Assembly (NCBI GenBank): GCA_963820545.1
Contig: CAWGAJ010000001.1
Span: forward strand, 1,984,001 to 2,048,000
Direction of reading: 5' to 3'
Source of the DNA: CAWGAJ01 sp963820545
GTDB lineage: Bacteria > Planctomycetota > Planctomycetia > Pirellulales > Thermoguttaceae
Length of the DNA stretch: 64,000 nucleotides
The translations under genes were made by a program, and so were the position numbers. Below, piece by piece: positions 9,330 to 19,174 of this stretch (positions are counted from its first letter, which is position 1; each line of letters opens with the position of its first letter). Under the pieces are notes generated by a model. The model searched no databases, was not told the DNA's origin, and saw only the letters and a program-made list of their open reading frames with translations.

Positions 9330-10294
9330 TTAAAGCATCTCCGGGACGAGTATTTTATCGAGGAGAATTTCCACCAGACGTTCCAGGCCGGACTGGTCTG
9401 GGGCATCAAAGCGGTTAAGACGGGGGCTGTCGATATCCAGAACGCCTAAGAGTTTGTTGTCTTTGAGAAGCGGAATGACGATTTCAGCATTTGAGGCGAG
9501 GTCGCAGGCGATGTGGCCGGAGAATTTTTGGACGTCGGGAACAACAAGTGTTTTTCGCTCCTGGGCCGCAGCGCCGCACACGCCTTTTCCCAGGGCAATC
9601 CGCAGACAGGCGGGTTTGCCTTGAAAGGGACCGAGCACCAACTGATCGCCTTTGAGAAAATAAAAGCCCGCCCAATTCACATCCGGCAAAGTCTGATAGA
9701 TCAGCGCCGCCATGCTGGCCGCATTGGCGATCAGGTCGGATTCATTCTTTATTAATTCGCGAAGCATTGTTTCCAGCTCGGCGTACTGTTTGCCTTTTTT
9801 CTCGATCTGAATTTGTTTTTCGTCGGGAATTATTACATCATCTATGTAATCGACCTGGTTGGCTGCGCACCATTCGACCGCGATTTTTTTGAACGCCCGG
9901 TCGCGATAGCGGTACCACTCGTCGATAATACCATATTCGGAAAGAAAATCCTTAAACCGCCGGAATGCGCCTGCCTTGAATGGCGCGAAAGCGCAACCGA
10001 CATCTGTTCATTCGGCACTGATCGGCAAAACTCCTGCATGATGTTGTATTCGTGGATCTCTTGCCGGGCGGGCAGGGCCAGGAAATCTTCCTTGTGCATT
10101 AAAAATGTCTGGGCTTCTTTGATAACCTCTTGTTGCCAATCAGGAAGGTCTTCGAGCGGTTGGGCGTCTTCCGCCGTGCGGAGATCGTCTTCGTTAATCA
10201 TGACCACTTGATATGTTTTTTTATTGAGATATCCGGACTCTTCCGCTCCAAAATCCATGCCGCCGATTATTTCACTAAGTTTTATTTTCTTCAT
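9330..10294 (-). CDS. UPF0158-domain protein fused to free methionine-(R)-sulfoxide reductase (GAF), frameshifted
   Basis: The C-terminal ~150 residues are an fRMsr GAF domain: NWAGFYFLKGDQLVLGPF, then the three conserved Cys contexts GKPACLRI, GKGVCGAA and GHIACDLAS, then LLGVLDIDSPRLNRFD. fRMsr reduces free Met-(R)-sulfoxide. Upstream in the same open frame are the UPF0158 features RRFKDFLSEYG, DEWYRYRDRAFKKIAVEWC and a linker IIPDEKQIQIEKKGKQYAELE, with no stop. The N-terminal part (MKKIKLSEIIGG, LPDWQQEVIKEA, EYNIMQEFC) is in another frame. Restoring CG at two GCGC sites near 9985-10005 gives RAIQGRRAFRRFKD and joins everything. Start 10294 has AGGA upstream. A GAF-only call at 9330-9767 would be incomplete. 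Confidence 0.72.
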
Positions 10295-10464
10295 GGGAAT
10301 CCTACCCTTGCAATAATGCCTTGCGAAACCGCGGCTCGCCGAAGTCAAGCGGTTTCTGGTCCCTAAGCTTTACTACCTCATGCGCTACCCGCTCCCCGAC
10401 CAAACTTCGGTTGGTGCCCGGTCGCGGCTAAATTTAATTTTCTCTGTCCCCTGTCCCCTATCCC

Positions 10465-11880
10465 CTACATATTCGTCGTATCGTCGGTAGTGCCGGCGGC
10501 GGTCAGGTGGTCCAAGGCGGCGGCCAGTTCGGTGTTATGCTGGTTGTCGAGGGCGTAAATGCGGCAGATGCGAAAGCTGATGGCAATGCGGCGGAAGAGT
10601 TCGCGGTCGTCGAGGCTGCGGATCCGGCTGGTGGAGGGATCGTAAAGGAAATTTTGTCCTGCCGCCGGCGTGTGGGCGCCGGGGCGGTGCACGTGCCGGG
10701 CGGTATCAACGCGGAGGGGGAGTTTTTTCAGTTCGCCGGGCAAGGCGTTGCGCACGGCCGCCTCGAACGATTTTTCATTGCTGAACACGCTGCTCTGCTC
10801 GGACTCGCCGGGAGCGAAAAAAACGGTTTGCTCGCAGGCCATTTTCCAGCGCAGCCGGCGGCCCAAAAATTCCTGCCAACGCCGACCCAAGTCGCAAAGT
10901 TTGGAATCGCCGGTATGCGGCCACTGGGAAACCTGCATCAACAAGGACCATTCGGTCAGTTGCTGATACTCGTCGAGATGTTCCAGCGGATTGCCGGGAA
11001 ACAGATAGGGCTTGCTTTCCAGGAAAAGTTCCTCCAGACCCAGGTCGATCGCCCGCACGGTGCGATGGAAATAAATCGCGCGAAACAACTCGGCCCGCAC
11101 GGAAATAAAGCGCACCAGGGCCGAAAGGCCGCGCTCGTGGATGGTCAATCCCTTTTGGGTAAACATACTGTAATGCAGCAGGCGATCGAGGTCGAAGGCC
11201 TTGTTGCTGTAGCCCGACATGTAAGCGTCGCGGAGCACGAAATCCATGTTGTCGACCGTATAGAGGCCGCTAAACAGGCTGCGCAGAAAACGCAACCATT
11301 TGGGCCCTTGGTGGACGTCGCTTTGTTTGGGGCGCGTAATGAGGAAGGTGATCTGCTCGGGATCGAGGGTCTCGCCGTTATCCAGGGTGGTGTTGGGATT
11401 ACGGCGCACACCGCGGATCAAGTTGGCCAGATCGCGGCGGATGATTTCGCTGCCGATGGTTTCGTGCGTCAGGTCGTAGTCGGCGAGATAATGCGCGTCG
11501 AAGAAATGGCTGAAGGGGCCGTGGCCCACGTCGTGCAAAAGCGCTGCCAAGCGCATGAGCGATTCCACGTAACCGCGACTGGGTACGTCGGGACAAACTT
11601 CTTTAAGGCTGCCGAAGAGGGCCTCCACGGTGCGGCTGGCAAGGTGCATCGCCCCCAAGGCGTGCTGAAAACGGGTGTGCTCGGCAGTGGGAAAAACCCA
11701 CCAGGCCGTCTGCAACTGGTGAATCTGGCGCAGGCGCTGCAACCAAGGGTGGTCGATAATCCGCTGCTCGGCTATTTCGGCGGTCCGAGAGCCGGTAGTG
11801 GGAGCACTTATCGAAGAAGTAAAAGGAATATATCCGTGGATGGGATCGTGACTCAGGCTTTCGTGCTGAAAATCTCGCAT
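10465..11880 (-). CDS. HD-domain metal-dependent phosphohydrolase
   Basis: Family members hydrolyse phosphate esters, often dNTPs or nucleotides (dGTPase/YdhJ-like group). Visible metal ligands are the early His in TRFQHALGAMHLA, the HD pair in LLHDVGHGPFSHFFD (about residue 118), and a later Asp in YTVDNMDFVLRDAYMSGY. At 471 residues it is a typical HD superfamily hydrolase. The N-terminus (SLSHDPIHGYIPF) fits this group. There is no close operon partner; heptanucleotide repeats flank it on both sides. The substrate cannot be read from sequence. Confidence 0.85.
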   Translation of the reverse strand: MRDFQHESLSHDPIHGYIPFTSSISAPTTGSRTAEIAEQRIIDHPWLQRLRQIHQLQTAWWVFPTAEHTRFQHALGAMHLASRTVEALFGSLKEVCPDVPSRGYVESLMRLAALLHDVGHGPFSHFFDAHYLADYDLTHETIGSEIIRRDLANLIRGVRRNPNTTLDNGETLDPEQITFLITRPKQSDVHQGPKWLRFLRSLFSGLYTVDNMDFVLRDAYMSGYSNKAFDLDRLLHYSMFTQKGLTIHERGLSALVRFISVRAELFRAIYFHRTVRAIDLGLEELFLESKPYLFPGNPLEHLDEYQQLTEWSLLMQVSQWPHTGDSKLCDLGRRWQEFLGRRLRWKMACEQTVFFAPGESEQSSVFSNEKSFEAAVRNALPGELKKLPLRVDTARHVHRPGAHTPAAGQNFLYDPSTSRIRSLDDRELFRRIAISFRICRIYALDNQHNTELAAALDHLTAAGTTDDTTNM

Positions 11881-12205
11881 GAAAGGTATTATGGACAGGG
11901 GACAGTGGACAGGGAAGAGGGGATAGCAGATAGGCTGAAAGGACGAAGGACGGGGGATGAAGGATGAGGGATGAAGGGGGAGATGGGAAGCGTGGGAAAG
12001 TTAGCTAATTGTTATTGCTGCAAAATAACAATTTACTCAGGTAATTGATAAAGCATGAGTAACCCTACTTATTTTCCCAGTTTCTCCGGCCGATTTAGCC
12101 TAAAATGGGACGTTATTTCATACTTCCGTGATAATCGTTAAACTTTTCTGATTAGGAAAGATTTTCATCTTCAGTTTCATCCACGGTTTGCAAGGAGTTT
12201 TTGAC
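11881..12205. other. Intergenic region with heptanucleotide repeats and promoter for the next gene
   Basis: 11890-11985 holds degenerate heptamer runs (GACAGTG/GACAGGG and GGATGAA/GGATGAG types). 11990-12180 is AT-rich and should contain the promoter of the exported protein. AAGGAG at about 12192 with a GTG at 12206 fixes that start. Confidence 0.5.
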
Positions 12206-14290
12206 GTGACGCATTTTGCCACTCGGTTTTTTTCTGTTTTTGTCAGTCTCATATTGCTTGTACAAGGACAAGTTTTTGCCCAGGCAGTTCATGCGGGCGA
12301 TAGGTTGATGCCGGATAATACCCGGGGCTTTATTTCCATAACCAACGTAGATGTGTTGATTGAACACTATAATAAAACTCAACTGGGTAAACTGACTGCC
12401 GATCCGGTGATGGAGCCTTTTACAAAGGACGTGCGGAGGCAGTTCGAGAATCGCTGGTCGGGAGTTCACGAGCGTCTGGGATTGACGCTGGATGATTTAA
12501 AGGGAGTGCCCGGCGGCGAAATTTGCGTGGCGCTCATCGAGCCGCCTAATTCATCGGCCTTGGCCATCTTGATCGACGTGACTGGGCACCTGACTGAAGC
12601 CCACGCGCTGCTGGAGAAAGTGACGGATTATTATCAGCAACAGGGCGGTAATCGATCTTCGTTGAAAGTGGAAGAATGCCCTGAACCGTTGATTCAATTC
12701 GAGCAGCCCGTGCCGGCCGAGGAACAAGAGGCCGACCGCAGTAAATTGCTTGGGGCACACTCGTCGGAATCGTCGCTCGCCGCCGCGGCCAAGGAAAAGC
12801 CCAAGCCCCGCAGGTCATATTATTATCTTACGGGCAATACGCTGACGGCAGCGGACGATTTGGATGTGATGCGGGGGATTCTGGCGCGAATGGCGGGCAA
12901 AAAGGAGAGCGCCCTGGCGGACGTGGAGGGATATAAAAAGGTGATGGAGCGTTGCCGGTCGGACGTGACCGAGATAACGCCGCAAATCCGCTGGTATATC
13001 AATCCGCTGGGTTACGCGGCGGCGGTCCGGGCCGGCACGCCTAAAGAGCAGCGCCGCAAGGGCAAAAGCATTCTGGAAGTAATGCGCAATCAGGGCGTGG
13101 AGGCCATTCAGGGCGTGGGCGGATATGCCAGTTTTTCTTCCGAAGGATTTGATCTGGTGCATCGCACGGCCATTTACGCTCCTCTGCCCTATAAGAACGC
13201 CATGAAGATGCTGGTGTTAGTTAACGGCAATGATTACACGCCGCAAAGGTGGGTGCCGCGAGATATCGCCACTTATAGCACGTTGTATTTCGACATCCAA
13301 AACGCCTTTGACAATTTCGGGCCGCTGTTTGACGAGCTATTTGGGGAAGGCGAATCGGGCACATGGCTTGACGTGTTGAAAGGCCTCAAAGAGGATCCCA
13401 ACGGTCCGCAGCTCGATTTGCGCGAGGAGTTGATCAAATACCTCGGTCAACGGGTGTCGATGGTGAGCGATTACGAATTGCCCATCACCACCACCAGCGA
13501 ACGATTACTATTCGCCATCGAAATTAGCGACGACGAGGCCGTGGCCCAGGGAATCGAGAAGTGGATGGGAAACGATCCCACCGCCAAGCGGCGGGAAATC
13601 GAGGGACACGTGATCTGGGAGATCGTGGAAAATGAGGGTCCGGTAATGGACGGTCCCGAGGTTTCGCTGGGCGAGGTGACCGACCTGGCGCCTCCCCCGC
13701 CGAAACCGAAACGGGCCACTCAGCAAAAATTCATGCCCCACGCGGCAGTCACCGTGTTGCACGGAAATTTGTTTATCGCCTCGCACCTGGATTTCCTGCT
13801 GAAGGTGCTGGAGTCGGACGAGCCGCTGACGCGGGACGTGGATTATCAACTGGTCGACGCGACGATCAAGCAGCTTAAACCTCAAGAAAAATGTGCGCGG
13901 GTTTTTTCCCGCACCGATGAGGAATACCGTCCCACGTATGAATTGGTGCGGCAAAACAAAATGCCGGAAAGCGAAAGCATTTTGGGGCAGTTGTTGAACA
14001 TGCTCTTCGGCGAAGGCAAAAAGGGCGTACACAGGCATCAGAAAATCGACGGCAGCCAACTGCCCGAGTACGATGTGGTGCGCCATTACTTGGGCCCGGC
14101 AGGGATGCAAATCACCACGGAAAAAGACGGCTGGTTCCTCAAAGGCTTCACTTTAAATAAGGAAGCGCCCCAAGGAGAGCGAACCGCGCAGGCAGCGCCG
14201 GCGCAATTGGCAAAAAAGTTGCCGGAAACGGCAGCCCAGGAAGATTCGCCGCTTCAGCCGGCCGAGGAGGAGGAGACGGAAAAGCAATAG
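12206..14290 (+). CDS. Large exported protein of unknown function
   Basis: A Sec signal is visible after the GTG start at 12206 (FFSVFVSLILLVQGQVFAQA). The body of about 660 residues starts LMPDNTRGFISITNVDVLIEHYNKTQLGKL and has alternating hydrophobic strands without known catalytic motifs. It resembles planctomycete exported proteins of the DUF3352-like kind, but I cannot confirm the family. The C-terminus is Pro/Glu-rich and acidic (PAEEEETEKQ). A TTG at 12188 is in frame, but AAGGAG lies at a proper distance only from the GTG. Monocistronic; repeats follow. Confidence 0.72.
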   Translation: MTHFATRFFSVFVSLILLVQGQVFAQAVHAGDRLMPDNTRGFISITNVDVLIEHYNKTQLGKLTADPVMEPFTKDVRRQFENRWSGVHERLGLTLDDLKGVPGGEICVALIEPPNSSALAILIDVTGHLTEAHALLEKVTDYYQQQGGNRSSLKVEECPEPLIQFEQPVPAEEQEADRSKLLGAHSSESSLAAAAKEKPKPRRSYYYLTGNTLTAADDLDVMRGILARMAGKKESALADVEGYKKVMERCRSDVTEITPQIRWYINPLGYAAAVRAGTPKEQRRKGKSILEVMRNQGVEAIQGVGGYASFSSEGFDLVHRTAIYAPLPYKNAMKMLVLVNGNDYTPQRWVPRDIATYSTLYFDIQNAFDNFGPLFDELFGEGESGTWLDVLKGLKEDPNGPQLDLREELIKYLGQRVSMVSDYELPITTTSERLLFAIEISDDEAVAQGIEKWMGNDPTAKRREIEGHVIWEIVENEGPVMDGPEVSLGEVTDLAPPPPKPKRATQQKFMPHAAVTVLHGNLFIASHLDFLLKVLESDEPLTRDVDYQLVDATIKQLKPQEKCARVFSRTDEEYRPTYELVRQNKMPESESILGQLLNMLFGEGKKGVHRHQKIDGSQLPEYDVVRHYLGPAGMQITTEKDGWFLKGFTLNKEAPQGERTAQAAPAQLAKKLPETAAQEDSPLQPAEEEETEKQ

Positions 14291-14343
14291 CGATTGATGG
14301 CAGATGGCAGGTGGTAGGTGGTAGATGGTAGGTGGCAAAAACT

Positions 14344-14571
14344 AGAGAGATTGTCATCCTGAGCGCAGCGAAGGATCTGGCTCTAGAGCGCTGCTCACCA
14401 TGGTGTAGCGTATCGCAGCTCTAGAAAAAACACCGGCCGCAAGCGGCCGGGCTAAACAGACGCTACACCCTCCTGAGCCTCGTTCTAGGCTGTAGGTTAG
14501 TAGAAACAAATTGCTTAATGGTCGCTGGAAAGTGCCGAACTATAGTAAGACGGATTCAAAATCCGTCCAAC
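14344..14571. repeat. Dispersed repeat cluster downstream of the exported protein
   Basis: Contains the 'GTCATCCTGAGCGCAGCGAAGG' class of element at about 14354 (related copies at about 14780, 33957, 34012, 43450 and 63832), a CGGCCGCAAGCGGCCG hairpin at about 14433 and a TAAGACGGA/TCCGTC palindrome at 14544-14571. Together with the adjacent MITE it fills the 570-bp non-coding stretch 14291-14860. Confidence 0.65.
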
Positions 14572-14585
14572 TAATCTCCAATCTC

Positions 14586-14766
14586 TAATCCGCATTTCTC
14601 ACCAACATGTAGGGTGGGTCAAGCAAAGTGTTTTCGTGGTGGGACTTCGGTCGCGGATTGAATGATCGCCATCGTACAGGATGTAAATTTCATATATATC
14701 AGTTTGCGCCGACCCACCAACAACCTGCGCGACCTTGTCCCACCCTACGGTGAGAAATGCGGACTA
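14586..14766 (+). mobile_element. 181-bp MITE-like element, copy 1
   Basis: Terminal inverted repeats of 17 bp (TAATCCGCATTTCTCAC on the left; the complement of GTGAGAAATGCGGACTA on the right, 16 of 17 matching) enclose 147 bp with no ORF. The ends start and finish with TA, as expected for elements that duplicate a TA target (IS630/mariner-like). A second copy of exactly 181 bp lies inverted at 40925-41105. Confidence 0.82.
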
Positions 14767-14860
14767 ATCCCTTATCAGATTCTTTGCTCCGCTCAGAATG
14801 ACGCGGTGAATCCCGAATCCTAACAACAAATCACCAATCCCGAATCCTTGTTGCAGGGAA

Positions 14861-17446
14861 CTATTTTCCGGGCACGCGCCCGGTGGGGCTATCCAAGCGG
14901 ATCCAGAAGGGATGCTGGCGGTCGCCGCGGGTGCGCACGTCTTCGAGAAGAGTGCGCGGATCGGGTTTTAGAAACGGTTCTTGAGTGTTAATGCGCCGGC
15001 CGTTTACCTGGATATTTACCTGCTGTTTGAAATCAACCATCAGGGGCGATATGAAGACAGTGACTTTGGAGGTGCCGATGCGAATGTAGATATTGTTATT
15101 GGTGATCGAGCCGCTTACTTGCACGGGCCGCGAGCCGGCCGACGGAGGCCAACGGGCGGGATCGATTGCCGATTTGGCGGGCAGGCCCTCCAATTCCACC
15201 CACCAGAAGAAAGAGTCCCAATCGCGCATCGTGGAGCAGGTGAACTCGCGGGGAAAGAAATTGCGGCGCAAGCGGCCCATCCAAGCGAAAAGACGCAATA
15301 TTTCTTCGTAAAAGTCGTCGTGGCCCCGGCCTTCGTACTCGATCACCGTGGCGTCGTAACCGTGTTTGAAGTAGCGATCCAGATCCAGTGCGTTATGGGT
15401 CAGTAGAGTGCCGTCGAGTTCGCCGAGAATCACATAGAAGGGGAGGTATTTGGCGTTTTCCCAATAAAAGGAACAATAGCGGTCGCAAAGGGCGGAAATG
15501 GGAATCACGCCTGCCCAAAGATCGGGATGGGCCAGGCCGATATCCCAGGCCGCGTCGCCGCCCTGGGAATAGCCCGAGAGAAAAACTCGATCTGTGTCGA
15601 TGGAAAAACGCCGGCAGGCGTCGCGCAGGCTGCTCAAGACCGCCGTGTGTTCGCGGGCCGAGTAATTGTATTGTTTTTGCTGTTCTTCGGTCCACTCCGG
15701 GGCGATAACGATGTATCCGTAGCGCGTGGCCTGTCCCTGGCGAGTTGAAATTGAAAGGGGCGCCTTTGCAGCGGGCTTTTCGGCGGCGGCTTGGGCCGGT
15801 TCGGCAACGGTTTGATCTTCTTCCATGTCCTGCCCGGGATTTGTCGGCCACTGGCCCGCCCACCAGTCGATCTGGCTTTCCGCCGTGTTGCTGGCGCCAT
15901 GGAGGGTGACGATGGCCGGATAAATCTTGTACGGATCATATTCAGGAGGGAGCTGCACCCAGTAAGTAATCGCCGGCTCCTTGGGCAAACCGGGGGCTTC
16001 CAATTTGAAAAAACCGGGGCGCTGGGGCGAAATCGGCGGGGGTACTTGGCCGGGCGGTTTCATGTGCGCCAGCAGCAGGACTATCAATTCCGGCGTTGCT
16101 CCTTCCTCCGATCTCAGATCGGAAACGATCTGTTCGCGCTTAACCTTGGTCCGCACGTTCAAATACTCGCGCAGTTGATCGCGGAGCTTGTAGATCGACA
16201 AGGCCACGGGCAACTGTTCGATGGCCTGGTCGCTGCCCAAGAGCCAGCCGCTCAGGGCCAGGGCGAGCTTCTCTTCGGGCGGCATTTGCTCGTCGTCGAC
16301 GTTCTGCAAAAAAGCCGCCATCCGGTCCAAGGTGTTGAAACTCAGTTCGGCGGCTATTTCATCGCGGATTTTAGCCGCTGTTTCGCGGCGGTAGGGATCG
16401 GATATTTTGGGCAGCAGCTGGTCGATCTTTTCCAGGACTTTCGCGCGTCGGGCGGCCATTTTATCGTAGTCTTGCTGCAGATCGCTGACGCCCTGCAATA
16501 TTTCGCCGCCCACTTCGTCCGTGGGAAAATTTTTCAAGCCCTCTAAAATTAGAGTGTGCTGACCGGCGTCGCGGCGCAGTTTCAACTCTCCCAATAGCTG
16601 TTTGGCCGATAATTGCTTGATCGCCCGCAAGGAAGGGGCCAACTGCTCTTGCAAATCTTTGCGATCGGGAAACGCCGCCAGGATATTATCCAAGACTCGC
16701 CGGGCATCATCATAGCGCTCGCTTTGCAGATAAAAGCGGGCGATTTTTTTCATCTGTTCAAGGTCCGCGGGATTAATCTGTCTGAGGAGGATGTTGTGGA
16801 GCACGTCGCGGGGAAGGGAACTGGTGGCGATGCGCATGTCCCAGACGTGCGAAATGCCCTCGACCTTGGTCCAATAGGGCGTCAGCTCGGTGATGCCCTG
16901 AATGACGTCCACGGGGCCTCGGACCGAGTATATTGTATAAATTCGTCGGCCAAATTCGTCGAAGGGTTGCACGCGCAAGGCCGATCCCACGCCGCGAATG
17001 GTCTGCCCGTTGCGCAACGCCCGCTGGTGGAGCAAAAATTTTTCCTCGCTGTGGCCGACTTCATCCTGGCGCACCTCCTGCACAAGACGTTTGGGAACAA
17101 AGGTGCGGCAAAGATTATCGTCCACGAACAAAATCAAATTCAGGGGGCCGGCGCCTTCAGGATCGAACGCTTGGGGCAAATCCGCCAGCCCCGAGGTCTC
17201 GCCAAGTTTGCCGTGAAGCACGCGCCCGTCTTTTAGTAAAACCTCGGTGGCCTCGGCGGGTGGGACAAGGCCTATCCCCCCTGCCCAGCAAACCATCCAG
17301 CCAAAAAATATCCCTAATAGGGTGCGGCCGAATCGCTCGCGCAAAGTTTTTCCGTAAGCCCAGGGGTTGCAACCCCTGGGCTTATACAGAGTTATTAAAC
17401 AACACCTGAGATGGTTCTTCTGATAGTCGTTAACCATACTTTTCAT
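14861..17446 (-). CDS. Exported alpha/beta hydrolase with helical N-terminal region
   Basis: After a hydrophobic signal (LLGIFFGWMVCWAGGIGLV) comes a long helical region with TPR-like stretches (residues about 220-450), then an esterase/PHB-depolymerase-like fold. YPAIVTLHGA gives the oxyanion region, GYSQGG (about residue 620) the nucleophile Ser, GELDGTLL the Asp, and YEGRGHDDF the His. It probably hydrolyses an ester outside the cytoplasm; the substrate is unknown. The longest ORF begins at 17446, but residues about 20-33 are encoded by a dispersed palindrome (17355-17384). The natural start is therefore likely the TTG at 17344 or ATG at 17296, which places the signal peptide at the N-terminus. 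Confidence 0.8.
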   Translation of the reverse strand: MKSMVNDYQKNHLRCCLITLYKPRGCNPWAYGKTLRERFGRTLLGIFFGWMVCWAGGIGLVPPAEATEVLLKDGRVLHGKLGETSGLADLPQAFDPEGAGPLNLILFVDDNLCRTFVPKRLVQEVRQDEVGHSEEKFLLHQRALRNGQTIRGVGSALRVQPFDEFGRRIYTIYSVRGPVDVIQGITELTPYWTKVEGISHVWDMRIATSSLPRDVLHNILLRQINPADLEQMKKIARFYLQSERYDDARRVLDNILAAFPDRKDLQEQLAPSLRAIKQLSAKQLLGELKLRRDAGQHTLILEGLKNFPTDEVGGEILQGVSDLQQDYDKMAARRAKVLEKIDQLLPKISDPYRRETAAKIRDEIAAELSFNTLDRMAAFLQNVDDEQMPPEEKLALALSGWLLGSDQAIEQLPVALSIYKLRDQLREYLNVRTKVKREQIVSDLRSEEGATPELIVLLLAHMKPPGQVPPPISPQRPGFFKLEAPGLPKEPAITYWVQLPPEYDPYKIYPAIVTLHGASNTAESQIDWWAGQWPTNPGQDMEEDQTVAEPAQAAAEKPAAKAPLSISTRQGQATRYGYIVIAPEWTEEQQKQYNYSAREHTAVLSSLRDACRRFSIDTDRVFLSGYSQGGDAAWDIGLAHPDLWAGVIPISALCDRYCSFYWENAKYLPFYVILGELDGTLLTHNALDLDRYFKHGYDATVIEYEGRGHDDFYEEILRLFAWMGRLRRNFFPREFTCSTMRDWDSFFWWVELEGLPAKSAIDPARWPPSAGSRPVQVSGSITNNNIYIRIGTSKVTVFISPLMVDFKQQVNIQVNGRRINTQEPFLKPDPRTLLEDVRTRGDRQHPFWIRLDSPTGRVPGK
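17355..17384. repeat. Palindrome, 'TAAGCCC...GGGCTTA' family
   Basis: Near-perfect 30-bp palindrome (TAAGCCCAGGGG TTGCAA CCCCTGGGCTTA). The same design recurs at 21069-21096 with a CACGGG/CCCGTG stem. It lies in the 5' leader or the extreme N-terminal codons of the hydrolase gene. Confidence 0.8.
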
Positions 17447-17604
17447 TGTGAATTGCCGGCAAAGTAAGTCAAGATGAGGGGACTTTCTTTATAAGGACGA
17501 CGACTGTCCGGATTTTGGCATAGTGAAAATCGGACTATCCCCTCCTCTAACGCTTGACAGGAATAGCCATAATCCGCAAAATTGGGATAACTGGGAAAAC
17601 TATT

Positions 17605-17862
17605 ATGAACCGATCCCCTATTCCTCATCAAATCATTGCCCTAGCCATTGCCGGGGCAATTATTATTCCCATTGCCATCTGTCTTTTTTTGGCCGTGGCG
17701 GCCCTTCTTTCGGCGATGGGCGACGCATCGGGCGCAGGGGCTCTGCGTTGGGTGGGACTTGTTTGCGGAATCTTTTGGGTCTTGGATTTGATCCTTTTGG
17801 TAATGGCCCTTGCCCTGAATGCACTCAGCGAGCGGGATGATAAGGATCAACATGAGCAATAG
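17605..17862 (+). CDS. Small two-helix membrane protein
   Basis: 85 residues with two hydrophobic spans (IIALAIAGAIIIPIAICLFLA and VGLVCGIFWVLDLILLVMAL) and a polar, charged tail (SERDDKDQHEQ). I do not recognise the family. Its 3' end overlaps mrp by 11 bases, so the two are translationally coupled. Start 17605 is preferred over the in-frame ATG at 17554, because the longer version adds only a basic leader. Confidence 0.6.
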   Translation: MNRSPIPHQIIALAIAGAIIIPIAICLFLAVAALLSAMGDASGAGALRWVGLVCGIFWVLDLILLVMALALNALSERDDKDQHEQ

Positions 17863-18931
17863 TCCCGTTTCCGAAGCAGCCATCCTGGAGGCCATGGCAA
17901 CATTTCAGGATCCTGAAACCGGACGGGGCCTAGTTCAACTCGGACAGATTCATGGCCTGGAATTAAAGGATGAGAATCTTTCTGTCACGCTGGGGCTGAC
18001 GACCTGGTCGGCCCCCTTGTGGGAGGAAACGCGCGAGGAATTGATTTCGCTTATAAAACAGAAATTTCCCTCTTTAGATGTCGCCGTCAACCTTGCCGTT
18101 CACCAGCGCAAGGCCGAGAGGATCGGCGAAATCGGCTTGACGGCCAAGAGCGTGATCGCCATTGGGGCGGGCAAAGGGGGCGTGGGCAAGAGTTCTATCG
18201 CCGCTTATTTGGCATACGGGCTGGCCAAGGCCGGGTGTCAGACGGGACTGATGGACGCCGATGTGTATGGTCCCAGCATTCCCCATCTGCTAGGCGCCAG
18301 CCAGCGCGTCACTTTGTTGGGCAACCGCATCCAGCCGGTCGTGGTCGATGGGCTGAAAGTGATGTCGATGGGTTTTTTAGTGCCGGCCGGAGAGGCGGTA
18401 ATCTGGCGCGGCCCGATGCTGCACGCGGCGCTCAGCCAATTTTTACGCGATACCGAATGGGGCGATCTGGATTACCTGATTATCGACATGCCGCCGGGCA
18501 CGGGCGATGTTGCCCTCTCGCTTTCGCAATTGTTGCCGCTTGCCGGGGCGGTGGTCGTGGCTACGCCTCAAGACGTGGCCCTGCTGGACGTGGTCAAAGC
18601 GATCCAGATGTTCCGCCGGGTGAATATCGAAGTTTTGGGAATGATCGAAAATATGAGCTACTTTATTTGTCCACAATGCGGCGCGCGGCACGATATTTTT
18701 GGTACCGGCGGGGCAAAAAAGAAGGCCGAACTGATGGATCTGCCCTTTTTGGGCGAGGTGCCGTTGGTGACCGAACTGCGAGTTTTGGCCGATCAAGGAA
18801 AAATCGGCCAGGCGCTGGAGCTCGAAGCGACAAAGCCTTATCTGGAGTCGATCTGCTTGAATCTCGTGCGGCATCTGGCCCGGCAACACCGCGAGCAACC
18901 GCAATTGCCTACGCTGACAGTGTTGAAATAA
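17852..18931 (+). CDS. mrp: Mrp/NBP35-family Fe-S cluster carrier ATPase
   Basis: ParA-like P-loop protein that carries [4Fe-4S] clusters to target apoproteins. An N-terminal DUF59/MIP18 domain (residues 5-80) precedes the deviant Walker A AGKGGVGKSS (about 106) and the switch segment MDADVYGPSIPHLLG. DYLIIDMPPGTGD is the Walker B, and CPQCG (about 273) holds the bridging Cys pair. At 359 residues it fits the family. ATG 17852 has AAGGA five bases upstream. Radical SAM and Fe-S enzymes in this window (HpnH, IspH, QueE) could be clients; this is inference only. Confidence 0.95.
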   Translation: MSNSPVSEAAILEAMATFQDPETGRGLVQLGQIHGLELKDENLSVTLGLTTWSAPLWEETREELISLIKQKFPSLDVAVNLAVHQRKAERIGEIGLTAKSVIAIGAGKGGVGKSSIAAYLAYGLAKAGCQTGLMDADVYGPSIPHLLGASQRVTLLGNRIQPVVVDGLKVMSMGFLVPAGEAVIWRGPMLHAALSQFLRDTEWGDLDYLIIDMPPGTGDVALSLSQLLPLAGAVVVATPQDVALLDVVKAIQMFRRVNIEVLGMIENMSYFICPQCGARHDIFGTGGAKKKAELMDLPFLGEVPLVTELRVLADQGKIGQALELEATKPYLESICLNLVRHLARQHREQPQLPTLTVLK

Positions 18932-19082
18932 ATGAGGAATTAGAGATTAATAAAAAGTGGACGGTGGGCAGTGATAGAAAGGGTCAGGTTTTGGGGTTCA
19001 GAATTTGGACCTCAGTACTTGATGCGTGCAAAATGCGCTCAAACCTCAATACAAAGACTCTAATCCTCTCGTCAAAACACAT

Positions 19083-19120
19083 AGAGCCGCCGGAATTATT
19101 TGGAATCCGACGGCTCTTTC
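19083..19120. terminator. Intrinsic terminator between convergent genes
   Basis: Hairpin AGAGCCG-(C)-CGGA ... TCCG-(A)-CGGCTCT at 19083-19117 with a short T-rich tail (TTTCT). It lies downstream of mrp and, on the other strand, downstream of the small basic peptide gene, so it may serve both. Confidence 0.65.
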
Positions 19121-19174
19121 TCGTCGTTATCTACTGGGAAGGCAGTCTGGTAAAGAAGTTGTGGTTTCGAGCAA

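Noticed and set aside
10507..11967. 486-codon plus-strand ORF
   Set aside because: It lies opposite the HD hydrolase, has no recognisable domain and a composition typical of a shadow frame.
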